Source: SIG440 sp045591035 (lineage in GTDB: Bacteria > Bacillota > Clostridia > Monoglobales > Monoglobaceae). From it: 47,912 bases of DNA. Positions 31,328-39,968 of this stretch are shown one piece after another. The first letter of the stretch is position 1; each line of letters starts with the position of its first letter. The notes under the pieces are model-generated. The model made no database searches, was not told the DNA's origin, and saw only the letters and a program-made list of their open reading frames with translations. The stretch is taken from NCBI GenBank assembly GCA_045591035.1, contig JAZNSG010000043.1, positions 1-47,912 on the forward strand. The letters are read 5' to 3'. A program made the translations under genes and the position numbers.

Positions 31328-31702
31328 TTACTTAAGTTCTACAGTTGCGCCAACTTCTTCAAGCTGAGCCTTGAACTTCTCTGCATCTTCCTTAGAAACA
31401 GCTTCCTTAAGTGTTGTGGGAGCACCATCAACAGCAGCCTTTGCTTCAGCAAGACCAAGACCTGTGATTTCACGAACAGCCTTGATAACCTTAATCTTTT
31501 CAGCACCTGCAGCAGCAAGAACTACGTCGAATTCTGACTTTTCTGCACCACCTGCAGCACCGCCATCAGCAGCACCAGCAGCAACCATAACAGGAGCAGC
31601 AGCGCTTACGCCAAACTCTTCTTCAAGAGCCTTTACCAAGTCGTTTACTTCCAAAAGTGTAAGAGATTTAATTTCTTCAATCATTTTTGCTATATCAGCC
31701 AT
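31328..31702 (-). CDS. rplL: 50S ribosomal protein L7/L12
   Basis: 124 residues. Forms dimers on the L10 stalk and recruits translation GTPases. N-terminal dimerisation domain (KMIEEIKSLTLLEVNDLVKALEEEF in outline), Ala/Gly-rich hinge at about 38-54, and C-terminal factor-binding domain containing KIKVIKAVREITGLGLAEAK. It follows rplJ by 69 bases and ends at the operon terminator. Confidence 0.98.
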   Translation of the reverse strand: MADIAKMIEEIKSLTLLEVNDLVKALEEEFGVSAAAPVMVAAGAADGGAAGGAEKSEFDVVLAAAGAEKIKVIKAVREITGLGLAEAKAAVDGAPTTLKEAVSKEDAEKFKAQLEEVGATVELK

Positions 31703-31771
31703 TTTTATTATCCTCCATAATAAATTATATTTTGGGGAATGAACACCCCAATAAGTTTGTTACTGTGTAAA

Positions 31772-32275
31772 TTATTCGGCACTTGCATCTTTCTTTGCAA
31801 TAGCGTCCAATGTTCTGACAAGGTTTCCGATAGGAGCCTGAAGGCTGCCGAGCATCTTCGCAATAAGAACGTCTTTGCTGGGAATACTTGCATAAACCTT
31901 AACCTCATTAGCATCGATAACTTTGCCGTCAACAAAACCTGCCTTAATTTCAAGAGCTTCATTTGCCTTAGCAAACTCAACCAAAACCTTTGCAGGAGCA
32001 ACAACGTCGTTGTCACATGTAGCAAGAGCTGTTGGTCCGTGAAGTACGGAATCCAAACCCTCCATACCAACTTCGTTAGCTGCAAAACGAATCAGTGTGT
32101 TCTTTATGATAGTATAATTAACACCTGCTTCTCTGAGCTTCGCACGAAGCTCTGTATCCTGAGCAACAGTAAGACCTCTGTAATCAGCAAGAACACCGGC
32201 CTGGGCACCCTTGAGTCTTTCAGTCAACTCAGCAACTATAGCTTTCTTGTTGTCTAAAACTTTTGCACTTGGCAT
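31772..32275 (-). CDS. rplJ: 50S ribosomal protein L10
   Basis: 167 residues from the ATG at 32275 with GGAGG upstream; longer readings run into the leader RNA and are wrong. N-terminal RNA-binding domain contains GVLADYRGLTVAQDTELRAKLREAG-type family sequence. The C-terminal helix binds L7/L12 dimers. Expression is set by the leader and attenuator upstream. Confidence 0.97.
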   Translation of the reverse strand: MPSAKVLDNKKAIVAELTERLKGAQAGVLADYRGLTVAQDTELRAKLREAGVNYTIIKNTLIRFAANEVGMEGLDSVLHGPTALATCDNDVVAPAKVLVEFAKANEALEIKAGFVDGKVIDANEVKVYASIPSKDVLIAKMLGSLQAPIGNLVRTLDAIAKKDASAE

Positions 32276-32472
32276 CGAGTTTCCTCCTTTCAAAACATAA
32301 CTGTCATCAAATCGGCTTGAGTGCCGATTTGTTTTTCTCAAAAAGATAACCCTCGCAGAACTTAGCGAGGGTCTCATACTTAAACAACAAACCATTGATT
32401 TGTAATTCAGTAATATCCTCGGCAGGATTTACGGCAAAGCCACCTGCTGTCTGCGGAAATTATCCAATTAAC
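32276..32472 (-). ncRNA. L10 ribosomal protein leader with attenuator
   Basis: Between the promoter and rplJ. On the minus strand it carries CCGCAGACAGCAGGTGGC and, further on, TCCTGCCGAGGA, the conserved elements of the L10 leader that L10 (with L7/L12) binds. It is followed by an intrinsic stem CCCTCGC/GCGAGGG with TTATCTTTTT (32336-32371), so excess L10 can stop transcription or translation of rplJ-rplL. Confidence 0.85.
32336..32371 (-). terminator. attenuator inside the L10 leader
   Basis: Minus strand CCCTCGC and GCGAGGG separated by 8 bases, then a T-rich run. Located between the L10-binding part and rplJ. Confidence 0.75.
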
Positions 32473-32478
32473 TCCGTT

Positions 32479-32507
32479 ATTATAACACAAATCTATAACC
32501 GTGTCAA
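32479..32507 (-). promoter_or_regulatory. internal promoter for rplJ-rplL
   Basis: Minus strand TTGACA (32507-32502), 17 bases, TATAAT (32484-32479); both hexamers perfect. Confidence 0.85.
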
Positions 32508-32531
32508 GGGTTTTTGAAAATAACTTCCAAA

Positions 32532-33227
32532 TTAACCTTCAAGCTTAGCTGTGTTAACTTTAACGCCGGGGCCCATTGTAGAAGCCACGGTAACGGATTT
32601 CACATACTGTCCTTTAGCTGCAGCAGGCTTAGCCTTAATAACAGCACCAACAAGAGCATTAAAGTTTTCAACAAGCTTATCCTTGCCGAAAGATGCCTTG
32701 CCCAAGGGGCAGTGAATGATGTTTGTTTTGTCAAGTCTGTACTCAATCTTACCTGACTTGATTTCGGAGATAGCACGAGCAACATCAGGTGTAACTGTGC
32801 CTGCTTTGGGGCTTGGCATAAGGCCCTTGGGACCCAAAGTCTTACCGATTCTACCAACAACACCCATCATATCGGGAGTTGCAACAACAACATCGAATTC
32901 AAACCAGTTCTCTGACTGAATTTTCTGAACCAAATCCTCAGCACCAACATAGTCAGCACCTGCAGCCTTAGCTTCTTCAGCCTTGCCCTCACGAGCAAAA
33001 ACAAGGACTCTGGTTTCTTTACCTGTACCGTTGGGAAGAACTACCGCACCTCTAACCTGCTGGTCAGCGTGTCTTGAGTCAACGCCCAACTTAATGTGAA
33101 TCTCAACAGTTTCGTCAAACTTAGCCTTTGCGGTCTGGCATACCAAATCCAAAGCCTCAGCAGAGTCATAAAGCTTACCTTTTTCAATAAGCTTAACGCT
33201 GTCTTGATATTTCTTACCTTTCACCAT
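32532..33227 (-). CDS. rplA: 50S ribosomal protein L1
   Basis: 231 residues, normal length. Binds 23S rRNA at the mobile L1 stalk and, in many bacteria, represses its own mRNA. Family parts seen: VEIHIKLGVDSRHADQQVRG, GLMPSPKAGTVTPDVA and KGQYVKSVTVASTMGPGVK. A possible L1-binding motif lies just upstream, at 33245-33280. Confidence 0.98.
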   Translation of the reverse strand: MVKGKKYQDSVKLIEKGKLYDSAEALDLVCQTAKAKFDETVEIHIKLGVDSRHADQQVRGAVVLPNGTGKETRVLVFAREGKAEEAKAAGADYVGAEDLVQKIQSENWFEFDVVVATPDMMGVVGRIGKTLGPKGLMPSPKAGTVTPDVARAISEIKSGKIEYRLDKTNIIHCPLGKASFGKDKLVENFNALVGAVIKAKPAAAKGQYVKSVTVASTMGPGVKVNTAKLEG

Positions 33228-33244
33228 TTTAAATTTCCTCCTAT

Positions 33245-33280
33245 CGTGGTTCTGCAGAATGCTTTAAACATTCCTCCCAC
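33245..33280 (-). promoter_or_regulatory. possible L1-binding mRNA motif before rplA
   Basis: Minus strand GTGGGAGGAA, then an ATG...CAT-type hairpin, then ACCACG. GTGG pairs with CCAC around an asymmetric purine loop. The same arrangement precedes rplK. This layout resembles known L1 mRNA sites that copy its rRNA target. Confidence 0.55.
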
Positions 33281-33305
33281 TTAATTCAATTGGAACGTTT
33301 TCGGA

Positions 33306-33731
33306 TTACTCTTCCACGGTAACGCCCATAGACCTTGCTGTGCCCGCAATCATAGACATAGCTGCTTCAACAGAAGCCGCATTCAGGTCAGGCATTTTCT
33401 GCTCAGCAATAGCCTGAAGGTCAGCCTTTGAAAGCTGTGCAACCTTAGTCTTGTTGGGAACACCGCTACCGCTCTGAATCTTACAAGCCTTCTTGATAAG
33501 AACAGCTGCCGGCGGAGTCTTAGTGATAAATGAGAACGACCTGTCCTGATAAACAGTGATAACAACCGGGATAACAAGACCTGCATCCTTTGCTGTTTTT
33601 TCATTGAACTGTTTACAGAAATCCATGATGTTCACACCGTGCTGACCGAGAGCGGGACCAACCGGAGGAGCCGGTGTAGCCTTACCTGCTCCAATCTGCA
33701 ATTTGATGTAACCTGTAATTTTTTGCGCCAT
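33306..33731 (-). CDS. rplK: 50S ribosomal protein L11
   Basis: 141 residues, normal length. Binds the GTPase-associated centre of 23S rRNA. The Pro-rich N-terminal GKATPAPPVGPALGQHGVNI and the C-terminal GTARSMGVTVE are diagnostic. The gene sits 116 bases after nusG, the gap holding the first copy of the GTGGGAGGAA motif. Confidence 0.98.
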   Translation of the reverse strand: MAQKITGYIKLQIGAGKATPAPPVGPALGQHGVNIMDFCKQFNEKTAKDAGLVIPVVITVYQDRSFSFITKTPPAAVLIKKACKIQSGSGVPNKTKVAQLSKADLQAIAEQKMPDLNAASVEAAMSMIAGTARSMGVTVEE

Positions 33732-33756
33732 TTTAATGACACCTCCCTTTCACAAA

Positions 33757-33798
33757 CGTGGTAATATCGGAATCGGAGTTTCTCCGTTCCTCCCACAT
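33757..33798 (-). promoter_or_regulatory. possible L1-binding mRNA motif before rplK
   Basis: Minus strand GTGGGAGGAA, a perfect CGGAG/CTCCG hairpin, then ACCACG. It differs from the motif before rplA in the hairpin sequence but keeps both flanks, as expected for a selected RNA structure. An ACGGCT/AGCCGT stem also lies upstream, near 33825-33840. Confidence 0.55.
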
Positions 33799-33847
33799 AC
33801 CCAAGTCACCTTGGATATATAAATAACGGCTTAGCCGTGTGGGTAAC

Positions 33848-34369
33848 TTAACTTAATGCTTCAACCTGATTAAACTCAAGCTCGACATCTGTGTCTCTGC
33901 CAAACATAGAAACTTTAGCTTTTATCTTCTGTTTATCCATAACAATTGCATCGATAACACCGACAAAACCTTCAAGCGGACCGTACTTAACACGGATGCT
34001 GTCTCCTACCTCAAAGCCCACGCTTACAGTCTTCTTTTCAAGACCGATAGCCGCGATTTCCTCATCGGTGAGGGGCACGGGCTTCGAACCGGGTCCGACA
34101 AAACCGGTAACGCCTCGGCAGTTTCTTACAACATACCAGCTTTCATCGGTCATAATCATCTTTACGATAACATAGCCCGGGAAAACCTTTCGCATAACCG
34201 TTTTCTTTTTGTCGTCCTTAATTTCGACAACTTCTTCCATGGGAACGCTGATTTCCTGTATTACGTCCTGCATATTACGATTTTCAATCGTTTTTTCTAT
34301 GTCAGCTTTGACTTTGTTCTCATAACCTGAGTAGGTGTGAGCAACATACCATTTAGCTTCTTTAGACAT
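33848..34369 (-). CDS. nusG: transcription termination/antitermination factor NusG
   Basis: 173 residues. N-terminal NGN domain (WYVAHTYSGYENKVK; FPGYVIVKMIM; RNCRGVTGFVG) contacts RNA polymerase. C-terminal KOW domain (VGDSIRVKYGPLEGFVGVI) contacts ribosomal protein S10. It follows secE closely, in the standard order. Confidence 0.98.
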   Translation of the reverse strand: MSKEAKWYVAHTYSGYENKVKADIEKTIENRNMQDVIQEISVPMEEVVEIKDDKKKTVMRKVFPGYVIVKMIMTDESWYVVRNCRGVTGFVGPGSKPVPLTDEEIAAIGLEKKTVSVGFEVGDSIRVKYGPLEGFVGVIDAIVMDKQKIKAKVSMFGRDTDVELEFNQVEALS

Positions 34370-34398
34370 AATAAACGGGATAAACCCTTCCCTCCTAC

Positions 34399-34614
34399 TT
34401 ATCTGTTGATAAACAGTCCTATACCGCTGTTAAACAGCCAGTCCAAAATCCAGATAACTGCACCAACAATTAAAACAAAAATAAGCACAATCAGTGTGTT
34501 CTGTCTAACCTTTGCGAATGAAGGCCATACAACTCTCTTGAGTTCAGCTTTCATATCAACAAACCAGTCTTTGATTCTTGTGAATACACCAGGTTTCTTA
34601 TCTTTCTTATCCAT
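34399..34614 (-). CDS. secE: preprotein translocase subunit SecE
   Basis: 71 residues, single-pass form usual in Firmicutes. Amphipathic DWFVDMKAELKRVVWPSF helix, then one membrane helix (TLIVLIFVLIVGAVIWILDWLF). Part of the SecYEG channel. Confidence 0.97.
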   Translation of the reverse strand: MDKKDKKPGVFTRIKDWFVDMKAELKRVVWPSFAKVRQNTLIVLIFVLIVGAVIWILDWLFNSGIGLFINR

Positions 34615-34640
34615 TTTAACTACCTCTTTGTTTTCAAAAA

Positions 34641-34790
34641 TTACTTCGTTTCCTTGTGAAGTGTGTGCTTCTTACAGAATCTGCAGTACTTGTTCATTTC
34701 CAATCTGTCAGGACTGTTCTTCTTGTTCTTCATTGTGTCATAGTTTCTCTGCTTACATTCTGTACATGCTAATGTGATTTTAACTCTCAT
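34641..34790 (-). CDS. rpmG: 50S ribosomal protein L33
   Basis: 49 residues: MRVKITLACTECKQRNYDTM, then NKKNSPDRLEMNKYCRFC and KKHTLHKETK. The four Cys of the zinc-binding form of L33 (CTEC and CRFC) are present. First gene of the rpmG-secE-nusG-rplK-rplA run, short enough to be missed by length filters. Confidence 0.97.
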   Translation of the reverse strand: MRVKITLACTECKQRNYDTMKNKKNSPDRLEMNKYCRFCKKHTLHKETK

Positions 34791-34909
34791 TTTCTTTCAC
34801 CCTTTCCCAATTATACCTTCAAAACAAAGGCGTTTTCGCCTTAATTTTTCAAATTTTAGTTTGCATTTTCTTTTCAACACAAATAAAACCCCTTTTCAGA
34901 GGTAATGTT

Positions 34910-34938
34910 ATGTTACCACAATTTGACCAGCTTGTCAA
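34910..34938 (-). promoter_or_regulatory. promoter of the rpmG-secE-nusG operon
   Basis: Minus strand TTGACA (34938-34933), 17 bases, TAACAT (34915-34910). Confidence 0.65.
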
Positions 34939-35057
34939 TGGTTTTTTTAATATTTTTTCAGTTATTACTGCACTTTTTTTGAATACACTATATATAGTAT
35001 AAGTTTTTTCCTATTCACCACAAACACATTCACTTAACCATTGAAAGGACTGTTATT

Positions 35058-36080
35058 ATGAAAAAATCTTTAAGCATTGCTGCAGTGTACACAGGACTTG
35101 TTATAGGAGCAGGATTTGCATCGGGCAGAGAGATTTTCGAGTATTTCAATCTTTCATCACGCCATGATTTCACCGGAATAATTTTCGCATGCCTTGCCTT
35201 TGGAGCACTCTCTTTTGTAATTATGCAGCTTTCAAAACTGCTTTGTGTATCTTCCTTTGACGAGCTTATTAACGCCGTGGGTGGCAAACTTCTTTCTGGT
35301 CCTTTGAAGCTTTTTATGTTCTGCTTTATGTTCTGTGGTTTTTTTGTTATGCTTTCCGCCTGCGGAGCACTTTTTGAAAGCTCTTTCAGTCTTCCGTCCC
35401 GAACAGGGATTTTGTTTCTTGCAACCTTGTGTTTCGTCGTTTTTGTTTTTGAAACGAAAGGTCTTGTTGCCGCAAACTCAATTATGGTACCCTTTATGAT
35501 TGTCGGAATGATTTTTCTTTGTGTTTATTCCATTCTCTTTAAGACAGCCGAGGTTTTTAACAGTTTTTCGGCTTTCAGACGAAACTTTATTGTCTCTGCC
35601 ATCTGCTATGTAAGCTACAACACTATAACCGCAGGAGCAGTTCTTGTTCCTCTTTCCGAAGCTGTTTCAAAAAAAACTATTCTCCGGGCTGCTTCAATCA
35701 GCAGCTCAATTCTTGGCATCCTGATATTTTTGGTTTGGTCAGCTCTCAATATATACTATGATTCAATTTTTTCCTCTCAAATGCCTCTTTTAACCATCGC
35801 CACCAACCAAAGCAGACTGTTTGGCAAACTCTATGGCATTATCCTTTTTATGGCTCTTTGTACCACAGCAATTTCCCACGGATTTGGCATCCTTGGAAAA
35901 TTTCATTTCAAAACCAGGCTTGACCGCGCTTTGGCGTCGGCAATACTTTGTCTTGCTGCCATGCCCTTTGCACGACTTGGGTTTTCATCCCTTGTTTCAT
36001 ATCTATATTCGGCATTTGGTTTTATGGGACTTATATGGACAGTTCTTTTGCTTGTCAGATTTTTCAAAAGCCGTACATAG
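35058..36080 (+). CDS. YkvI-family membrane protein (APC superfamily permease)
   Basis: 340 residues with about ten membrane helices. N-terminal YTGLVIGAGFASGREIFEYF is the unwound first-helix signature of the YkvI group within the LeuT-fold APC transporters. Substrate unknown; family members are predicted amino-acid or cation-linked carriers. AAAGGACTG precedes the ATG. The gene ends 2 bases before the convergent creatininase gene, with no clear terminator between. Confidence 0.85.
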   Translation: MKKSLSIAAVYTGLVIGAGFASGREIFEYFNLSSRHDFTGIIFACLAFGALSFVIMQLSKLLCVSSFDELINAVGGKLLSGPLKLFMFCFMFCGFFVMLSACGALFESSFSLPSRTGILFLATLCFVVFVFETKGLVAANSIMVPFMIVGMIFLCVYSILFKTAEVFNSFSAFRRNFIVSAICYVSYNTITAGAVLVPLSEAVSKKTILRAASISSSILGILIFLVWSALNIYYDSIFSSQMPLLTIATNQSRLFGKLYGIILFMALCTTAISHGFGILGKFHFKTRLDRALASAILCLAAMPFARLGFSSLVSYLYSAFGFMGLIWTVLLLVRFFKSRT

Positions 36081-36082
36081 CA

Positions 36083-36958
36083 TCATTGCTTTTCAAGCCA
36101 TTCTTCCAGATACTCGGTTGAGATTGTTTCGTTTTTCAAAAACTTGAAAACCCCGGCAGCTTTTTTAACCGAATAGTCAATCATTGCCTGAGCAATGCGC
36201 TCATTTAATCCTTCGTGAGCATCGCCATCATAGGAATTGGGAAAGTTTGCCATCCAGGAAAACGGTGTTTCAATCCCCATCCCTTTGAAATCATCAAAAC
36301 GATGGGTGGATGCTCCGCTTTCTTCAAAAATCTTATCAAGGCGGACGGTTTCGGGTCTTACGCCATACACCCAGCCTGTCTCAACAAAACAAGCATGACC
36401 AAAGCGCTTTTTTGCTTCAGTATAATCACTGAGCACCTTTTTATCCTCTTTTGTGAGATAATCATAATTTGCTGCCAGAAGTTTTTTGGGTGTTGGATAG
36501 TCTGAGCCAAGAGAATAGTTATAAACAAGATATTCATTCTTCTCATACAGCACACTCCGCAAAAATTGTGAAATCATAGCGCTGTTTCCGCCATGACCAT
36601 TAAAAAGCAGAATTTTTTTGAAACCATTTCTGTATATTTCCCGACAGGTTTCTTTAAGGATTTGCTGACGCAGTTCAGCACTGAAAATAACTGTGCCCTT
36701 AAATTCCCCTGCCCCGGTCTTTTCGCCAAAATACATTGTAGGGAAAACGCAAACCGGCTCCTGCTCTGCCGCAAGTCTTGCAATCTCAGTCGCATGAATA
36801 ACATCCGTGCCCACAGGAAGATGTGAGCCATGCTTTTCAAGACAGCCTATAGGCAAAACGCAAACTCCTTTAGACTTTCTTATTGCATCATCAAATTCTT
36901 CAGTTCTCAAATTTTCCCACAACATACCAAAATTCTCCTTTGTTAAATCAGAGAGCAT
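36083..36958 (-). CDS. creatininase-family amidohydrolase
   Basis: 291 residues from the ATG at 36958 (GGAGAG upstream); a TTG at 36988 is less likely. Metal-binding pattern typical of the family: GCLEKHGSHLPVGTD near 38-52 (Glu41, His43, Asp52) and FNGHGGNSAM further on, with a distal Glu. Members hydrolyse cyclic or linear amides: creatinine, formamidopyrimidines (ArfB), mycofactocin precursor (MftE) and others. The substrate cannot be told. It lies 40 bases after the FG-GAP gene, probably in one transcript. Confidence 0.85.
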   Translation of the reverse strand: MLSDLTKENFGMLWENLRTEEFDDAIRKSKGVCVLPIGCLEKHGSHLPVGTDVIHATEIARLAAEQEPVCVFPTMYFGEKTGAGEFKGTVIFSAELRQQILKETCREIYRNGFKKILLFNGHGGNSAMISQFLRSVLYEKNEYLVYNYSLGSDYPTPKKLLAANYDYLTKEDKKVLSDYTEAKKRFGHACFVETGWVYGVRPETVRLDKIFEESGASTHRFDDFKGMGIETPFSWMANFPNSYDGDAHEGLNERIAQAMIDYSVKKAAGVFKFLKNETISTEYLEEWLEKQ

Positions 36959-36998
36959 TTGAGCTCTCCGATTATCATTTTTACTCAAATTCTATACT

Positions 36999-39335
36999 TT
37001 ACTCAAACTCTATGGTAACTTCTGTAACTCTTGGAGTCCCCACCCCGCAAGTGGCGCCGAGTTCAAGCTTGTATTGGATAAAGCCTTTAAGGTTAAGTGC
37101 TGAAATGTCACTGCCACTTTCAAAGCTTTCAGACCACTGTGCCTTTTCAAGTGCATCAATGCTGTCTGCACAGCGAAGCTGAATCTTAACCCAGGTCTTT
37201 TTGCCGTTTTCAGCAACCCAGGATGCTTTCACTGCCTTTTTCCCTGCCGGAACTTCATAGCCTTCAGAGAAATAATACTCGCTGTCTGACCTATCCATGA
37301 TATTTCCAATGTCTGCACTGCACATACCATGAGGTCCAATGCTGGGCAGTGCGGTGAAGCGTTGCTCATTTATACCATCTTCTCCGCCCCAGAATATGAA
37401 TGAATCGCAAACATGATGTCCATCCTTTTTGTGACTTGCCACCGCCAAATCTATGTAGCCATCACCATTAAAGTCACCGGACAAACATCCACAACCCGAA
37501 TTGGTAAATATATTCTGGTGGTTTTCTATATGGAACATTCTGTCCTCAGACTGGAAATATATCTTTGAATCTATATCACGGAAACGACCATTGTTATATG
37601 CTGTACCATAAATATCAAGCAATCCGTCATTGTTAAAGTCCTGAACTGTTATAGTAGTTATACAGAACGATGGCAACTCAGATTTTCTGTGCTCTTCATA
37701 TCCGTTCGGTCCACCCCAGTATATAACAAATCTTCCGGCTTCATCAGGCAATGAACATGCTTCAGCATAACAGCCACCGCAAATCAAATCCAAATATCCG
37801 TCACCGTCCAGGTCTGCCGCAGTAGCAGCATCAAGAGCTTCCGTTGCAAGTTCCTGACAATTGTCACGGCTGAAACCGTCCGGTCCGCCCCAGAATATCA
37901 TTGAACGTCTGCCGAACACCTGGCCAACAAATATATCAAGATATCCGTCGCCATTAAAGTCAGCAGCCAACAGCCAACGCACCTCACCATAATTTTTGCA
38001 GATTTCTGCATCATTGTCACGGACAAATCTGCTCTTTTCCACTCTGGTCATATCTTTTGTATCTTCAATAAATTTTTCAGGGTCAGGGCCCAGAATCAGA
38101 ACCTTCGGGTTTTCATAATCAAAACCGTTGGGGCCGCCTTCAAAAATCAAAAGCTCACGGCTGTGAATTCCGCCGGTGATAATATCAAGATAACCGCTGT
38201 GTCTGAAGTCGCCGATAGCCGCTCCGTGAGAGTCTTCTGAATTAAAGTATCCTCTCTTATTTTTAACATCAAAGCCATCAGGACCATTGAAGTAAAGGAA
38301 CGACTCTCTCTCTACTGATGCCGGTTTGTTTTCAGAGCAGTTAACCAAAAGTACATCTGTTTTTCCATCGTCATCAAAGTCGCACATAATTAAATCTGTT
38401 GCCACAGAGCCGGGGAATTTAAGACATCTGTCTGCCTTGTATCCGTCTTCTCCGCCTAAGAATACTGTTGCTTCCTCTTGGCCAAGGCGGCGTTCACCCT
38501 CATGGTTAACAACAACCATCTGGTATCTGCCATCGGCATAAGTCTTCCCTGTGATAAGGCGAACAGGTTCATGGCTCAAAACTGTGCGGACAAGCTTTGC
38601 TTCCTTGCCGACAAATTCGTATATTGGTGTCTGAATATCAAGATTATCATCTTCACCCGAAAGACATACAAAAAGATAATTCTTTCCACTCGCGTCCATC
38701 TTCCCTATTGAAAGGCTTCTGGGTGCACGAAGTGGGATTCTTGTCGCTTTGTCAACGTCATAGTTGTCAGATTCCCACAAAACAAGCAAATCATTGATTG
38801 CTTCGGAATCCGTAGCTACAGAAATAGCAATGTCGTATGTTCCTTCACCGCTCAAGTCCCCACAAGCCGCGTGCATAGGACCATTTCCGGCAAAGATAAT
38901 CGACCAGTCCTTCTTTTCTTTTATGTTCTCTTCCATCACCTTTATGCGAAGCTCTTCATGGGCATTTCTGTCCTTGTCAAAGCTTTCAAATACTGCATAG
39001 TTATCCTCACTGCGGAAGGTCACAAGCTTGTCACGAAGCTTTAAAATATTACATCTCCAGCCAATATGTCTGTAGCCCTGACGTCCTACTGTGGTAGAGG
39101 TTGCCGCACCGGCAAGGACAGTCGCAGCCTTACCGAACTCGGTTTTTCTCTCAGGGTTTATTCCGTCTTCGCCGCCCCAGTATACCGCAAGAGTACCTGT
39201 TTTCTGATGCATAACATAAAGGTCATCAAAACCATCGCCATCAAGGTCTGCGGCACCCAATGAAAAGGCACTTATTTCAACATCGGTAAACTCGCCGCCT
39301 TCTATGCCATAACCATTCTGGTCAAAAATTCTCAC
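36999..39335 (-). CDS. FG-GAP/VCBS repeat protein, C-terminal part (gene split by frameshift)
   Basis: 778 residues here. About ten FG-GAP-like units of roughly 50-60 residues with calcium-type loops such as DLDGDGFDD, DFDDDGKTD, DFNGDGYLD, DFNNDGLLD and DFNGDGYID build a beta-propeller. Between loops come VYWGGEDG, FYFNGPDG and IFWGGPDG. The opening GTG (39335) is internal: the frame continues upstream to about 39410, where it joins the upstream fragment after a one-base correction. A C-terminal non-repeat beta domain (about 690-778) follows. No signal peptide or membrane helix. Confidence 0.8.
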   Translation of the reverse strand: MRIFDQNGYGIEGGEFTDVEISAFSLGAADLDGDGFDDLYVMHQKTGTLAVYWGGEDGINPERKTEFGKAATVLAGAATSTTVGRQGYRHIGWRCNILKLRDKLVTFRSEDNYAVFESFDKDRNAHEELRIKVMEENIKEKKDWSIIFAGNGPMHAACGDLSGEGTYDIAISVATDSEAINDLLVLWESDNYDVDKATRIPLRAPRSLSIGKMDASGKNYLFVCLSGEDDNLDIQTPIYEFVGKEAKLVRTVLSHEPVRLITGKTYADGRYQMVVVNHEGERRLGQEEATVFLGGEDGYKADRCLKFPGSVATDLIMCDFDDDGKTDVLLVNCSENKPASVERESFLYFNGPDGFDVKNKRGYFNSEDSHGAAIGDFRHSGYLDIITGGIHSRELLIFEGGPNGFDYENPKVLILGPDPEKFIEDTKDMTRVEKSRFVRDNDAEICKNYGEVRWLLAADFNGDGYLDIFVGQVFGRRSMIFWGGPDGFSRDNCQELATEALDAATAADLDGDGYLDLICGGCYAEACSLPDEAGRFVIYWGGPNGYEEHRKSELPSFCITTITVQDFNNDGLLDIYGTAYNNGRFRDIDSKIYFQSEDRMFHIENHQNIFTNSGCGCLSGDFNGDGYIDLAVASHKKDGHHVCDSFIFWGGEDGINEQRFTALPSIGPHGMCSADIGNIMDRSDSEYYFSEGYEVPAGKKAVKASWVAENGKKTWVKIQLRCADSIDALEKAQWSESFESGSDISALNLKGFIQYKLELGATCGVGTPRVTEVTIEFE

Positions 39336-39346
39336 TACATTGTTGC

Positions 39347-39805
39347 TTATGAACGCAAGAGATTTTTTACCTGTACCTCTGAAATCTCCGGCAGCAACAC
39401 CAAATGAGTTGGGGCACGAAGCTGCATTTTGTATTTTTCGGTAAGTCCGATTTCACTGCCGAAGTAAATAATTGCTTCAACCTCGCTATGTACACCGTTA
39501 TGCTGGCAGGCTACAACCAAATCCTCTGTTCCGTCACCGTTGAGGTCTGCAAAAATTGCATCAAATGAACCATTTGTCGGAAGAACCAAAGGTTCACTTT
39601 GATTAAGCTTATCGTATACATAAATAGGCGGTTTCTCATCCATGCTGTGACTGTTCGCAATGGGAAGATCCACATATCCGTCACCATTTATATCATAGCC
39701 AAAAATTCTCTGAAGAGTACCCTTCGCTGAAACATAAATATTCTGTCCGCCATTACCAAAACTGCCTTTTGAAAATTCTTCAAATCCTTTTTTTGTCCAG
39801 TTCAT
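39347..39805 (-). CDS. FG-GAP/VCBS repeat protein, N-terminal part (gene split by frameshift)
   Basis: 152 residues. ATG at 39805 preceded by GGGGGCGG. Contains FG-GAP loops DINGDGYVD and DLNGDGTED. The last 17 residues, after QLRAP, are out of frame: adding one A in CCCCAACTC near 39408-39412 gives QLRAPNSFGVAAGDFRGTGKKS and joins smoothly into the large ORF. The intact product would be about 935 residues. Without a signal peptide it should be cytosolic, unusual for FG-GAP propellers. Confidence 0.75.
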   Translation of the reverse strand: MNWTKKGFEEFSKGSFGNGGQNIYVSAKGTLQRIFGYDINGDGYVDLPIANSHSMDEKPPIYVYDKLNQSEPLVLPTNGSFDAIFADLNGDGTEDLVVACQHNGVHSEVEAIIYFGSEIGLTEKYKMQLRAPTHLVLLPEISEVQVKNLLRS

Positions 39806-39823
39806 TTAAACCGCCCCCTATTT

Positions 39824-39881
39824 TTGTGGATAGACCCACAATTTATAAAACCATTTTAATCAAATAATCTTGAAATGTCAA
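39824..39881 (-). promoter_or_regulatory. promoter and leader hairpin of the FG-GAP gene
   Basis: Minus strand TTGACA (39881-39876), 17 bases, TAAAAT (39858-39853). A TTGTGG/CCACAA hairpin at 39841-39824 lies in the leader. Confidence 0.7.
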
Positions 39882-39895
39882 TCAATTTATATCAC

Positions 39896-39927
39896 AAAAG
39901 GACACCATTTATCAACGATGTCCTTTT
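39896..39927 (-). terminator. terminator of the epimerase gene
   Basis: AAAAGGACA (39896-39904) pairs with TGTCCTTTT (39919-39927) with a 14-base loop. Confidence 0.65.
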
Positions 39928-39968
39928 AGGATGGTTTTTATTAAATTTATACCTTATGCTGTTGAAAC

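Noticed and set aside
36999..39335. Treating the 778-residue frame as a complete gene with GTG start
   Set aside because: The GTG has no ribosome binding site and the frame continues upstream into FG-GAP sequence that joins the preceding fragment after one base.
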